Positions 1-11,521 of a DNA stretch of 64,000 nt are shown here, one piece after another (the stretch's first letter is position 1; each line of letters begins with the position of its first letter). The stretch covers positions 8,578,740-8,642,739 of the forward strand of contig NC_079210.1 of NCBI RefSeq assembly GCF_026745355.1, in the 5' to 3' direction. The stretch comes from Beta vulgaris subsp. vulgaris (taxonomy: Eukaryota; Streptophyta; Magnoliopsida; Caryophyllales; Amaranthaceae). The notes below the pieces were generated by a model, which saw only the letters and a program-made list of their open reading frames with translations, did no database searches and had not been told where the DNA came from. The translations under genes were made by a program, and so were the position numbers.

Positions 1-2081
1 TCAATTACCTTAAGGTATGGGGTTGTAGGGCAATTGTCAAATTGACGGAACCTAAAAGGAAAATTTAGGTGAAAAGGGAATTGATTGCATCTTTATAGGC
101 TATGCGGTACATAGCAAAGCCTATAGGTTTTATGTCATTGAGCCAAATGACTTTGTCTCTATCCATCCTGATAGAGTCAAGGGATGCAATATTTGATGAG
201 ACTGGATTCTCATCGATTCCAAGACCAAAGGACATGATACCTAGTACTAGTTCCAATGTTGTGGATGACATTAATAATGATCATGATACTACAACACCGG
301 AAATTAGGAAAAGTAAAAGAATTAGAAAAGAGAAATCTTTTGGACCGGATTTTCAACTATATTTAGTTGAAGGGTCAAGGGAGTCAATTTCGACTCAAAT
401 TTCATATTGTTACAATATGGAGGAGGATCCTAGGCCTTTGATGAGGCTATGAAGTCTCATGATTCTGCTTTCTGGAAAGAGGCAGTGAATGATGAAATGG
501 ATTCTATAATGGAATCACTTGGATTTTAGCTAATTTACCTCCCGGTTGCAAACCCCTAGGTTGTAAATGGATTTTTGTAAGGAAAAAGAAAATCGATGGA
601 ACCATACTAAAACATAAGGCCCGGTTAGTGGTCCAAGGTTTTAGGCAAAGATATGGTATCGATTACTTTGATACTTATGCTCCCGTAGCTAGAATAGCTA
701 CTATTAGACTATTGATAGCATTAGCTGCGATTCATGGTCTAGTAATTCACCAAATGGATGTAAAAACTGCTTTTCTTAATGGTGAATTAGGAGGAAGTGT
801 ACATGAATCAACCTGAAGGGTTTGTGGTAAAGGTCAAGAAACTAAAGTTTGCAAATTAGTTAGATCTTTGTATGGTCTTAAACAAGCACCTAAGCAATGG
901 CATCAAAAATTTGATGAAGTTGTGTTTCTAGTGGGTTCAAAATAAATCAGTCCGATAAGTGTGTATATAGCAAATTTGATAATAACGGTAAAGGAGTTAT
1001 AATTTGCTTATATGTTGATGATATGCTTATTTTTGGGACTGATTTGGAACAAGTGGAAAAGACCAAAGTCTTTTTCTCTCTAGCTTCTCCATGAAAGATT
1101 TGGGTGAAGCGGATGTTATTCTAGGTATTAGAATAATAAGAGGGAAAGGGTCGTTTTCTTTATCACAATCTCATTATATTGAGAAAGTGGTCAAGAGGTA
1201 TAATGAGTCAAATTCGACTCATTTTGCTACTCCTATGGATCCTAGTATTCACTTGGTTCCGAGTAGTGGTACTCCAATTTCACAATTGGAGTATGCAAGC
1301 TTAATTGGAAGCTTGATGTATGCTATGACTAGCACTCGGCCGGATATAGCTTTGCTATTGGCAAGCTCAGTAGGTATACTAGTAATCCTAGTATGTTGCA
1401 TTGGCAAGCATTGAGAAGAGTGTTAAGGTACTTGAATAAGACCTTGGATTATGTCATAACATACAAAGAGAACCTTCTATCTTAGAAGGTTACTCGGATG
1501 CTAGTTGGATTTCGAATAAGGAAGATTATTCATCCACTAGTGGTTGGGTGTTTCTTCTTGGAGGAGGTGCCATTTCATGGGCATCCAAGAAGCAAACATG
1601 TATAACGGATTCCACTATGGCATCGGAATTCATTGCTTTGGCTTCTTGTTGCCAAGAAGCGGAATGGCTAAGGAATGTGTTGAGTGAGGTGGACTTATGG
1701 GTAAACCATGTCACCTCTTGCTATCCATTGTGATAGTGCATCAACCATAGCTAAAGATATAGTGAAGTCTACAATGGCAAGTCAAGGCACATTGGAGTTA
1801 GACATAGCTATGTGCGGGAAATGATAAGGAATAGTTGTATAACTATTAATTTTGTTCGGTCTAGTTTGAACTTGGCGGATACGTTTACAAAACCGTTGTC
1901 AAGGGAACTAGTGAACAAAATGAACAAAGGGATGGGTCTTAAGCCTATTGATCAACCTATGGTGAAGGAAAACTATTTATGTCTAATACACGTTAGATCT
2001 CAAATTCAAGAGGATAGTACTTCTAGAGGTTGGGAGCACTTGTTTAATACTCCCAGGTTAGTGCTTGTTGCTACAATGTAA
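1..2081 (+). pseudogene. Ty1/copia pol fragment: integrase tail, reverse transcriptase, RNase H
   Basis: This is the 3' half of a copia polyprotein and is open at the window edge. Seen in order: the integrase C-terminal part (about 1-230, with an IGYA-type motif), a charged linker, then reverse transcriptase with QMDVKTAFLNG at 751-783 and the catalytic YVDD at 1011-1022, then RNase H with GYSDASW near 1488-1508. It ends with the LADTFTKPLS motif near 1868-1900, which is usual at the copia C-terminus. In the family RT copies element RNA to DNA and RNase H removes the RNA template. Frames change repeatedly (near 440, 800, 930, 1070, 1410 and 1730), with stops inside RT, so it is not functional. 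The polypurine tract and LTR that follow show it is the 3' end of a plus-strand element. Confidence 0.93.
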
Positions 2082-2451
2082 AGAGGTTGAATTTATTCTT
2101 AATAAATCTTTGATAAAGTGCTCAATTGTAGGAGCATGTTGGAAAGATTTACCTATATAAGCTAGAAGTTTGGCCGCTTCACAAGTCTAAGGCTTGACTT
2201 GGAACCTTATGAATGGATATGGACACCAAGGCTTCATAGGTGTCGGAGGTTTAAGAACCTAGTTTATGTTTGTGTATTAGTACTTCAATAATTTGTTGGT
2301 TATATGATTCAAAGCTTTGTCTATCATTATGATCAAATTATTGTAAAGTTACTTTTACTAAATGGAATTCAATCGTAGATATTTCCATGATGCATGAACA
2401 TTTTGTTTGTGATTTATAGCAAGTTGAAAACTTTTCAACATTACCCTATAA

Positions 2452-2464
2452 ATGGGAGGAAGAT
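2452..2464 (+). other. polypurine tract of the first copia element
   Basis: The purine-rich run ATGGGAGGAAGAT lies directly before a TGTTGGAAC start. This is where plus-strand DNA synthesis begins next to the 3' LTR in the family. It fixes the orientation of the element and the LTR start. Confidence 0.7.
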
Positions 2465-3090
2465 TGTTGGAACATTTATAATGTAATGGGTTTACAAGCT
2501 CATATGATCCTATACTAGAAGAGGAGGAGGTCTAGTATGTTAAGATTAGAGTACGCAAAATCACGTGGAAAATCAAGCAAAACAGAAGGTCAGTCGCGGG
2601 TCGCGACCTAGGGGAGGTCACGGGTCGCAACACCTGTCGCGGGTCGCGACCAGTGCATTGTCGTGACTCGCAATCTGTATTGCGAGTCTCGACGAGGATT
2701 CTGTTTTGGGGCGTGAAAAGGTGCGTGAACGGTTTATAATCGTTGTATTGTGTACGTTATCCTCTTAATGACTATTGGGACTTAATCTGAGGATTAAAGG
2801 TTCTTAATCAGTGGATTAAAAGGGGGTTATGACAATAACAACTCTAATCTATGAAAGGTCATATTTATATATGACTTTTGTTATTCTTATGAGGGTGGGA
2901 AAAAAAAAGAAAATCAGTTTTGATATTCTTAACTTCTTGCTTTGCGTGAGAGAATCTTTGCTAATTTCTCTTAAGTGTTCTTCACAAACTCTAAAGACAA
3001 AGTTCTTGTTAATTCACATAGAAGATCATCTTGTGAATTGTTCTCTCCATTGTATCTCATTAGTTGTTTCTTGTTAACCCGGTGATCCTA
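2465..3090 (+). repeat. 3' LTR of the first copia element (right end approximate)
   Basis: The LTR starts TGTTGGAACATT after the polypurine tract. It contains a TATA-like stretch near 2858-2872 and a GC-rich block at 2590-2695 made of GTCGCGGGTCGCGACC-like direct and inverted repeats. No second LTR lies in the window, so the right end cannot be fixed. I place it before the LINE remnant that begins near 3100. Confidence 0.6.
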
Positions 3091-3101
3091 GAGGGGCGAA
3101 A

Positions 3102-4655
3102 TTAAACTAATAGGAAAGCGTAGTTTCCGTGCCTTGAAATGGTATATCCGGTTCCCTTGTTGATCACATTTAACACATGAGCTACTTGGTTACCTAAATG
3201 CTGAACAAGCGTCCATTTAACATCTACTAATCTACTACTCAAAATTAAAACGTTCTCAACTAACAAACGAAAATTAGTAGAACTGATGGCTCGTCGTTGT
3301 AATGCTTGAACAACCTGCAAAGAGTTGCTCTCAACTACAACCTTCGATCACCCTTGGTGCACAACTATCTTCACGCCCTCCAACACAGCTAATGCTTCAG
3401 CCACTCTTGGTTCCCACTCTGCAGTCAACTGAACCGACTCGCAAAACACCAACCCTCCTCTGCAGTCCCTAAAAATTAAACAACACCATGACCTGATCCA
3501 TTCTCTCCCACTTTGCCTACATTCACATTTATTTTAAACCACCCCTCCTTCGGCAGCCTCCACTTCACCTCATGCAGCGTGCTCCTAACCACCGTCTCTT
3601 TACCCTTCACCAACGCAGCCTCCTGGGACTCTTTACACACTCTTAACGCATACTCCTAAGTCGAGTGTAGGCTATTAACTCTCCCTCCATTGAAGCTTTG
3701 CATCTCGAACTCCAGATAGCCTAGCACAAGGCTAGCAACAAGTCGACATCAACATCCCTAAACTCGTCAAAATAAGACTCCCATCTGTCCACAACATTGC
3801 GGCACCTTCGGGGGGACATGAGGGTCCAACGAAATCACCTCCCAAATGCTCTGAGCCAACCCACACTCATAAATAACGTGGAAATCAGACTCCTCCACAT
3901 ACACTATAAGCAGCGCTCATACTTCTCATTCGCTTGCTCAAACCAAGATGTGCAGGGATTGGACCAATACATGCCCTCCACCCAAACAGCTTAACCCGAT
4001 GTAAGACCGAAGCACCCCATAATATCTTCCAGACCTCCTTCATTGAAAACGATGCCTCTTTGCAAAATTGCCACGAATCGTTACTAAGCAACTTATAAGC
4101 AGAACGAACCGAGTAACGACCATCATTCTCTAAAACCCAGCACAAAACATCATTCGGTAACCTATGGCTCAATGAAATAATCAAACACGATCAACTTCAA
4201 AGGGTGGAAACATTTGAGAAATAAGAGCTTCATTCCAAGTCTTAGAGATTGGATTAATAAGAGCCCCCACTTCCAAATTAACGTTGAACTCGCCTCTAGG
4301 AGATAGAATTTTCTGTGTCTGCGTTCCGGGGATCCAAGCATCAACCCATACTCTAATATATTCGCCATCACCTACTCTCCATCTTAACCTTCTCCTTAGC
4401 ACCCATTTTACCTCCCATACGCCTCTCCAAGTATAGCTTAGATTTGAACCTAACTCGGACTCCATAAAAGAAGAACTAGGGTAGTAACGTGCCTTAATAA
4501 TTTGATCAAGCAAGCTACCTGTACCCATAACCAATCTCCACGATCACCCAAGAACTTCCAATTAAACAACTTCACTTCACGGAAACCCAACCTACCTTCC
4601 ATCTTAGGCTTGCAAAATTTCTATCAAGCTGCCCAGTGAATCTTCCTCTCTCCAA
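3102..4655 (-). pseudogene. L1-type LINE ORF2 C-terminal part (zf-RVT and RNase H)
   Basis: Read on the minus strand, this is the tail of a plant LINE ORF2. The post-RT region (4181-4600) has motifs such as WRVGDGEYIRVWVDAWIP and ARYYPSSSF. The zinc-binding zf-RVT region is at 3885-4184 (SVRSAYKLL followed by VKLFGWRA). An RNase H-like domain occupies about 3102-3540 and ends with a GNQVAHVLN-type motif. In the family ORF2 nicks the target and reverse transcribes its RNA there. The endonuclease and RT core are absent, so the copy is 5' truncated or broken by the gypsy sequence that starts at about 4656. There are several frameshifts, and no poly(A) tail is visible at the low-coordinate end. 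Confidence 0.87.
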
Positions 4656-5708
4656 GGCTGCTCCTTGTGCCATTTGTGGCGGGAACGTTTGCACATTTGT
4701 GAGCATAACCTGCTGATAAGCGCTAGTTGCTTGGCAAATGGAGCTTAGATTTGACCATAGCCTGGAGTATTCCCATAATGAGGCGTACCAACCACAGTTG
4801 GTTGGTTAGGCATATAAGCGTAGGGTGTAGTAGGAATCCCAACCATATTTGGTTGGTTGAGTGGCACATATGCATGAGGTGAGTTGTTGTTGTTTGCAAC
4901 AAAAGTACCTTGCCACTGTCCTCCTTGTGATGGTCTAGATTGATGCGTGTTGTCACCAATTTGTCCACCACCAATGGAATACGAAGGTTGATGATGCCCT
5001 GACGCCTAGTGCCAGCCTGGTTCCACACCCGTTGTCATTCCATCATTTCTCCTAATATTTCCATGATTACCCTCTCTAAGGCTCAAGGGTATTGCCCTTG
5101 TTTTCCCCTCATGGGAGGAAGTTTGTGGATCGGATCTCTAGTTTCAAGATGGGAGAAATGTACCCTTGGTGGGTAACCTATTGGAGGAGGATATGGCATT
5201 ATGGCACGACTTCCTCGTGTGCTATTTAGTTGGACTTCTTCTAAGGCTTTAACCAACTTCTCGTTTTACTGATAGTGTTTTTCGACTAGTGCTTATAAGC
5301 AAGTAACTACTTCAGTATCGAGAGATTTAGACATTGCCGTGAAACTTGCACTCATAGTATTATTGATATCTACAAGTAGTATTCGATCAATTTGCCTAGA
5401 GTTAATCTCTCTATTCTCCTCACTTATCCTTTGGAGGATATCTGTAAAGACTCTGGCAGACTCATGTGCTAGAGGTCTGTAGTTAGAATCAAATTATTGT
5501 CTTTGACTCTCTCTGGCCTCTAATAATAAATGTTTTACTATTTCTGTGAACTTTCCATACAGTTGATTATGTATAAATCTACGACCATTACTACTTGGAG
5601 ATGAGATTTCCCTTTGAGGAGTCTCTCTATTTGACTCATCCAGAACATGATGAATTGGTTCACCATTGTTCCCTAGTCTCTGATGGGATTGCACCACTGG
5701 TTTCCATT
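4656..5708 (-). pseudogene. gag fragment of a minus-strand gypsy-type element
   Basis: This lies directly downstream (minus strand) of an LTR and primer-binding-like site, the place expected for gag. Readable patches are rich in Pro, Gln, Asn and Gly (4660-5040), for example PNQPTVVGTPHYGNTPGYG and YQQVMLTNVQTFPPQMAQG. A more polar N-terminal patch covers 5494-5697. There is no zinc knuckle, protease or RT, because the element is cut at 4655 where LINE sequence begins. Stops and frameshifts lie throughout 5040-5500. Assignment to gypsy rather than copia rests on context and composition only. Confidence 0.55.
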
Positions 5709-5850
5709 ATTTCTTCGATAACGTGTGTCGCTATTTTTATGAAAACGACAATTATTGTTTTAGACGGTTAAATTGTAAAAAATATGAAGAAGAATTTTTT
5801 TTTAATTTGATTATGAATCTTTCCCCTCCCACTGTGGTCGCCAAAAAACT

Positions 5851-6826
5851 TGTTGGTGCAAAATCAGTTGGTTGACTTAGCAAACAAGTTAATGCACATC
5901 CAATAGTTTGATACTGAATGCCACAAGAGGCTTAGTCCTTGGGGGATACCGGTTTTAATTAGATAAAATCTTGCTAACGTACTTGGTTGTAATCTAATTG
6001 GTTAAACTACAACGCCAAATAAATTCAGGCGAAAAAATAATAAATAGAATAAGATGCAATAATTAATCTATTAATTATAGCCAGATATTTACATTCACAT
6101 CACAAACTTTAAGAATAAATTTTACAACACATATGAGGATAGGCCAGGCTGAACAACTAAAGAGAAAACACGAAGATCATTACCTCCATGAGTTCTTGCT
6201 TCAACTGGAAAATTAAAGAACTTGTCACCAATACATATTCTAAATCTAGTGATGAACTGAACTATAACCCCCAAAGGGGGTTGGCTAGGCTAAGACTAGG
6301 CTACGCTAGAAAAGAGGTAATTTGCAAGTTGTTATGTGTTGTGTTAATTGTCTTCTGCTTGATTATCTTCCTTATATTTATAGACCAACGTGCTACGTAA
6401 CTTCCATGCATCTTTGGAGGGAAAACATTTGAATCAACGCTGAGTAATGTTGCGCACATTATTTCTTATGTGAACTTATCTCGTGATCATTCTCTCAATT
6501 GCTTGTACCCTTGTCTTTCCTTGACTTTCATATCCTGAAAATATTGATTGACTTTAACCTTCATTGACTTTCTGTCGTGGGCGTTATGTTATGAATGGGT
6601 CTTCATATTAGAATAGAAATTAAACCTTTTGAGGTCTAATACAATGTACCCTAATAAATCCTGTCATGCATCTAAAAATAGTAGTAACACTATTAGAGAA
6701 GCATAATTCTACAAGAACAACACACAAGTCTCTAAACTATTCAAAAATTGAGACCAAGATTAGGCAGTTTCAAACAATAAAATTATTGATCTGTTCATAA
6801 TACCTATAGAATTTATAATTCTAACA
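5851..6826 (-). repeat. 5' LTR of the minus-strand gypsy-type element
   Basis: On the minus strand it starts TGTTAGAATTATAAATTC and ends GCACCAACA, giving TGTT...AACA termini over 976 bp. Just inside (5826-5850, minus strand) is TTTTTTGGCGACCACAGTGG, which resembles gypsy primer-binding regions. A TATA box, CTATAAATA on the minus strand, lies near 6375-6383 and agrees with the orientation. The matching 3' LTR is not in the window. Confidence 0.72.
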
Positions 6827-7923
6827 TTTGTGTTTTGAAAACAGAACCATTGCAAGTTTAAGTTTTGGGTAAAAGAAGTGAAGTACCATTGATGATCAAG
6901 AGTAGCAACAAGAACCATTGCAAGTTGAAAAAAAAAAAAAAAGTAAAAGGTACTTCTTACTATATTAATATGTGATTTGTTTGTTTGTTGAATTCACAAC
7001 TACAAAAAATTTATGTGTCAATATATATAAAACCCTTAAGTGAGAAAGACAATTACTAATACTCAAAATTTGCACTCCCAGACTCGATATTATTGCCTGT
7101 CAATATCGAGACTGTAAATTTTCTTATAAACTTATACAAAAAAAAACTACATATCTTCAATAAGATCATTAAATTTCCACTAATGTATACGGAAATTATC
7201 TCCATTTTTAAAAAATGGGGTTCCAAATAATCAAGTAAACCAACAAAGAATATAGCCCATCAGAGAACTTACAAATCAACAAATATTCAAAAAAAAAAAA
7301 TTAAGCAATTCCAAATTTTGAATAATTGTTAATGCCAAAAATTTAAAACTGAATTTAATGCTAAATTTTTAATAGAGATAATTTGTAAGTTTATACAGAT
7401 TTCACACTCAAATTAGAGAATCCACAACTACCAAATTTATTATTTTATTCCTTAACTATCTCAAATGACTCACAAATCAAAAACCCAATATAAAATACCG
7501 ATCAGTTTAAAAAAAAAAACTTGTTTTGGGAGGAATTGAGATTAGAAATGTGAATTGCGTCTGTTTTAGAGTTTAACGACATTTAGATGAACTAACGGTG
7601 CAATAAGGTGATGGTTATGGTGGTCAAAGGGACGACATAGAGGCAGATGAGTGTGCTAATGCAACGGCGGCGGTGATCGACATTGTTGCTTCAACACTAC
7701 AAATGTAGTGTTATGCTTGAGGGGTTTCTGTGGCAGGTAAAATATGTCGTGGCTTTAGGAGATCTTGAGAAGGTGTGGAGTGGTGGTGTTGGGGATTGGG
7801 GAAATGATCATAAGGCATGCATGGTGGGAAGTGCTTGGTGTGGTGGAGGAAGGGAAGAGATACATAAGGGAAGAGGATTCTAAGAGTAGAGTAGGAGCTC
7901 AGTGTTGCAATTTAAGAAAATAC
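6827..7923. other. AT-rich gene-free stretch
   Basis: I see no gene here, only short A or T homopolymers and scattered stops in all frames. The short ORFs at 7683-8004 run into the SINE and show no recognisable domain. Confidence 0.6.
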
Positions 7924-7939
7924 AATATTTATGCAATAT

Positions 7940-8119
7940 TTTTTTTTTTGGTAAGAAGAAGCGGCCCGGACCCCGCTCAGGTCCTAATAGGACCGACACT
8001 TTAAGAGAGGGGGGATGATAAGGGAAATCCCACTCTCAAAGTGCTCCTAGTGGGGATTGAACCCCCAACCTTGAAGTTGGAAGGCTCTCTCCTTTCCACT
8101 AGACCAAGCCTTGCTTGGT
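7940..8119 (-). mobile_element. tRNA-derived SINE with perfect 16-bp target-site duplication
   Basis: Read on the minus strand, the element begins near 8119 with ACCAAGCAAGGCTTGGTC. An A-box-like TGGTCTAGTGG (8094-8104) and a B-box-like GGTTCAATCCC (8053-8063) follow, which form the internal RNA polymerase III promoter of tRNA-derived SINEs. It ends in poly(A), seen as the T run at 7940-7949 on the plus strand. The direct repeat AATATTTATGCAATAT occurs at 7924-7939 and again at 8120-8135, with no mismatch. Length is about 180 bp. It encodes nothing and would rely on LINE enzymes for movement. The perfect duplication suggests a relatively recent insertion. Confidence 0.9.
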
Positions 8120-8135
8120 AATATTTATGCAATAT

Positions 8136-9272
8136 GGTCGAAGAGATGTGATAGGCAGAGGAGTACGCAATATGTATTTATAGGATTTTGGTGGATAATT
8201 TATGAGTTTCTCCTATAAGAGATTGCCTATTTTTAAATTAAAAGTAGGTAATCGTAAGCTCAATATTAAAAAAGAGAATTAGCTCAATAGTGACTAGGAT
8301 AATTTCTTTTGATAACTAGTTTAAATCATTTAATGACTAGGTCTACTTTTATATTAAAATTAGACCGTCTCTTTTAATAACTTTTGTTAAATTATTTGGT
8401 GCTCTTGATTCTTGAGAGAAGAATTAGGATTTTGAGAGTGGTCCTTGTTGTTTTTTGAGGGATTTAGAGACTTGAGGCCTGAGGGTCAAGGAGAGAGAGG
8501 CAAAGGATTTTGAGAGAATCAGAAAAGGGGATGCTAATTAGGAGTTGAAGTGTTGAGAGTTAGTATATACGTGCATATCGATTAGCAATTAAAAGAAATC
8601 TTTATATATTTTTTTTCTAAAAGATAAATCTTTGTATCTTAGTATTTGGTAAAGTCAAAAGTTTAAGATGTTATCTCAATAAATTATACCAAAAGAAGGA
8701 TATCATATTCATACCTTCACAAATTCTTATATACAGCCGGTCACATAGAAATTTCGCATGTGGCCGACCCATATATAAGGCCCAAGTACACATAAAACCC
8801 CTCGTACACTTCAGATCGTCAACATCAATGATATTCTCCTCATGCAGCACTTTCTCTCTCCTCCATTCTTACCATCACCATGAGAGACTTCCATTAAAGC
8901 TACAATTTACACACTCATCCGACCTCCCCCATTCCACGTTATCATCATCAACCCCTTGATCTCCTATTCCCACCACTTAGATCGTTAAAGTTAGATGTCG
9001 ATTAAAACTGCAATTTACACTCGAACACGCTTTTGAAGATTCCCAATTTTCATCTGCTGGAACTTTTTATGCTAGTTTAAACTCATGGGTTGTGAACTTT
9101 TTATGCCAGTAACCCCAATTTTCGTTGGGTTGTTGATTGTTGGGTAAAATGATCAGTTTTGTTTTATATGAAGAATATTTTATGGGTTTCTAAGGGTTCA
9201 TTGAAAATTTGAGCAAGGAGCAGGTTAGTGGAAGCTAAGGATGACGAGTAGGGAAAGGGAGAAGGACATGTG
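8136..9272. other. gene-free stretch
   Basis: No ORF or element termini were recognised. The GA-rich part at 8395-8530 and the CT-rich part at 8840-8960 resemble degraded untranslated or LTR sequence, but I cannot support a call. Confidence 0.5.
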
Positions 9273-10725
9273 ACTAACCCCTTCATTCATACTGGCTAGT
9301 AATTAACCTCATCTAATTATATGAGTAACCTTAATTTTTCACAAAATTAAAGTAATGACATTTATTCAAAAGAGTTATTTCATTCATTCTTATGAGTGAT
9401 GTCATTTATTCATATTAGTAACCCTAATTGTTCACACAAGTAACTGATATTTATTAATACGAGTAACCTCATTCGTTCATAACAAGTAACCCCATTTATT
9501 CATACCAGTAACCCCATATAATCATATGAATAATTCCATTTTGTTCACAGAATAAGTGACCCGATTTTGTTTATAAGAGTTACACCTTCTATTGTCACAC
9601 GTAACCTTAAATATTATATGAGTAACCTCACTTATTTTTTGGAATAACTTTATTTAATCCTATGAGTAACCTATTTTAATCATATAAGTAATATAATTTA
9701 TATATATCAAAACCTCATTTATTCATACGAGTAATCCCAAATGTTTATAAAAGTAACCTATGTATCAATATGAGTAACCTTATTCATACGAGTAACTCCA
9801 ATTATTCACAAAACTAGCCTCATTTATCAATACAAGTAACCTCATTTATTTATATGAGTAACCTCATTTGTTTATAAGAGTACCCTCATTTAATAATACG
9901 AGGATGCTATTTAATCATACGAGTAACCCAAACTGTTCACAAAAGTAACCTCATTTATTCATATGAGTAGCACCATTTATTCATACGAGTAGCCTCATTC
10001 GTTCACATGATTAACTTCATTTAATTATGGTAATCTTATCTAATCATATGAGTAACCCCAATTATTCACAAAAGTAACCCCTTTTTTCAAACGAGTAACC
10101 TCATTGATTCATAAGAGAAAAATGATTAGTATTCCCTTTTGTAATAAAAGTAACCACATTTGTTCACAAGAGTAACTCCCTTTCATTGCTAAGAGTAACC
10201 CTATTTATTCATACTAGTAACTCCATTTAATCATATGAGTAACCTCATTATATCCCCTAAAAAACCTGATTTTGTTCACATAAGTAATCCCGTTTTATTC
10301 ACATTAGTAACCTCAATTGTTCATACAAGTAACCCCCACTTATTAATACGAGTAACCTCATTCATTTGTAAGGACTAACCCCATTTATTCATACTAGTAA
10401 CCCCATTTAATCATATGAGTAACCTCATTTTCTTCATATAAGTAACCCCATTTTATTTGTATCAGTAATCCCAATTGTTCATACAAGCAACCCCCACTTA
10501 TTAGTACGAGTAACCTCAGTCGTTCATAAGGAGTAACCCCATTTATTCCTACTAATAAACTCATTTAATCATATGAGTAACCCTATTTATTCACATAGGT
10601 AATCCCATTTTACTTATAAGAGTAACCACATTTCTTTATAGGAGTGACACCCTTTTACTGTTAAAAGTAACCACATACTCATACAAGTAACTCCATCTGT
10701 TCATAAGAGTAATTCCAGTTGTTCA
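9273..10725. repeat. diverged minisatellite of about 22-bp units
   Basis: About 1.45 kb is built from imperfect tandem copies of a unit close to GAGTAACCTCATTTATTCATAC. The period is mostly 20-24 bp, with some longer spacers of about 30 bp. The invariant core is AGTAACC followed by an AT-rich part containing ATTYATTCATA. Neighbouring units differ at many positions and by small indels, so the array is old or evolves fast. It has no ORF. It sits between two gene-free stretches and does not coincide with any LTR I could define. Confidence 0.9.
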
Positions 10726-11057
10726 TAAGGTATAGTGTGTAAGGGTCAACTTCAAAAGGTCATATCTCACAGCACACTTAATATTTTGGGAAGATTCAAG
10801 ATGGAGATGAAATTTGGCTCGATAGCTTTCTAACGCTTGGTCTAAGCTCGATTTCGATGATAAACAATTGAGATATAACCATTTGAAAATGAGCTGGCGG
10901 GCTGACCGGGTGTCGCACGCGCGGCCACACCTGTAATTTTGCGTGTGGCTGGCCACATGCCATACGCACTGTTATACCATAAATTGATTCTACTTTACTA
11001 TGTTTGGGTTTGGTTTCGGGCTTTGTTTACTATTGTGTTCTTCGTTATTGATTCTAA
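10726..11057. other. gene-free stretch with LTR-like composition
   Basis: No ORF was recognised. The stretch holds a GC-rich inverted motif (GTGTGGCTGGCCACATGCC, near 10938-10960) and sequence that reads like LTR or UTR DNA. No termini were found. Confidence 0.4.
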
Positions 11058-11090
11058 CTAGATTTGAAGTCCGTGCGTTGCACGAATTGT
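11058..11090 (-). mobile_element. Helitron-like 3' terminus
   Basis: On the minus strand a hairpin CGTGCAACGCACG (11070-11083) is followed about 9-10 nt later by CTAG and then T (11058-11061, flank at 11057). A hairpin shortly before a CTRR end inserted next to T is the Helitron signature. I did not find the matching 5' TC end, so the extent is unknown. Confidence 0.4.
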
Positions 11091-11180
11091 TGTTTATGAT
11101 ATTTTTTGCAATTTTTTTGTTAACATAGTTGGTTTTGTGTTACTGTGAAATGAGATTTTTCAACTCCATTATATTTAGAT

Positions 11181-11512
11181 ACTCCCTCCATTCTTTTTCT
11201 ATTGCAACAATTACCACTTTACGTAGTTTCATCTATTGGAACCATTACACTTTTTGTATAAAAAACAACTATAGTGGACAATATTGCCTTCATTTTATGT
11301 TAATAAAATCATCATTAATTACTCAAATCGCCTCATAAAGTTGCATTTATGTCATAAATCTAGGTGCTATTGTTCTAAATAGTTGTGATATGACAAATTA
11401 TTAGTATTAGAAAAAATTAATTAAAGACATTTACAAAATAAAAAATTATCGAAAGGGATTATAGACATGTGAAAGTATTAATGTCAAAAATGAGTTAATG
11501 GGATAGTTAAAT
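11181..11512 (+). mobile_element. possible Stowaway/Mariner-type MITE fragment
   Basis: It begins with ACTCCCTCCATTCTTTTTC, the consensus-like terminal sequence of plant Stowaway or Mariner-type elements, next to TA. The opposite end, expected to read GGAGGGAGT, is not visible before the Mutator-like element, so the copy is truncated or the end has decayed. A relative of this terminus appears at 30575-30612. Confidence 0.35.
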
Positions 11513-11521
11513 TAACAAAAA

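Noticed and set aside
3460..4655. A host gene on the minus strand with an RNase H domain
   Set aside because: The order zf-RVT followed by RNase H, with WRVGDG-type motifs upstream, is that of a plant LINE ORF2 tail.
6188..6400. A 70-aa plus-strand ORF with a hydrophobic end
   Set aside because: It lies wholly inside an LTR and is antisense to the element; chance frame.
7683..8004. Two Gly/Trp-rich plus-strand ORFs
   Set aside because: They overlap each other in different frames and run into the SINE. No homology could be recognised.
8040..8112. A tRNA gene on the minus strand (A- and B-box-like sequence)
   Set aside because: It continues into a non-tRNA body and poly(A) and is bounded by a 16-bp duplication, so it is a SINE head and not a tRNA gene. 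No cloverleaf acceptor stem is closed.
9273..10725. A CRISPR-like repeat array
   Set aside because: Units are contiguous, diverged and of variable length, without constant repeats and unique spacers. The context is a plant genome.
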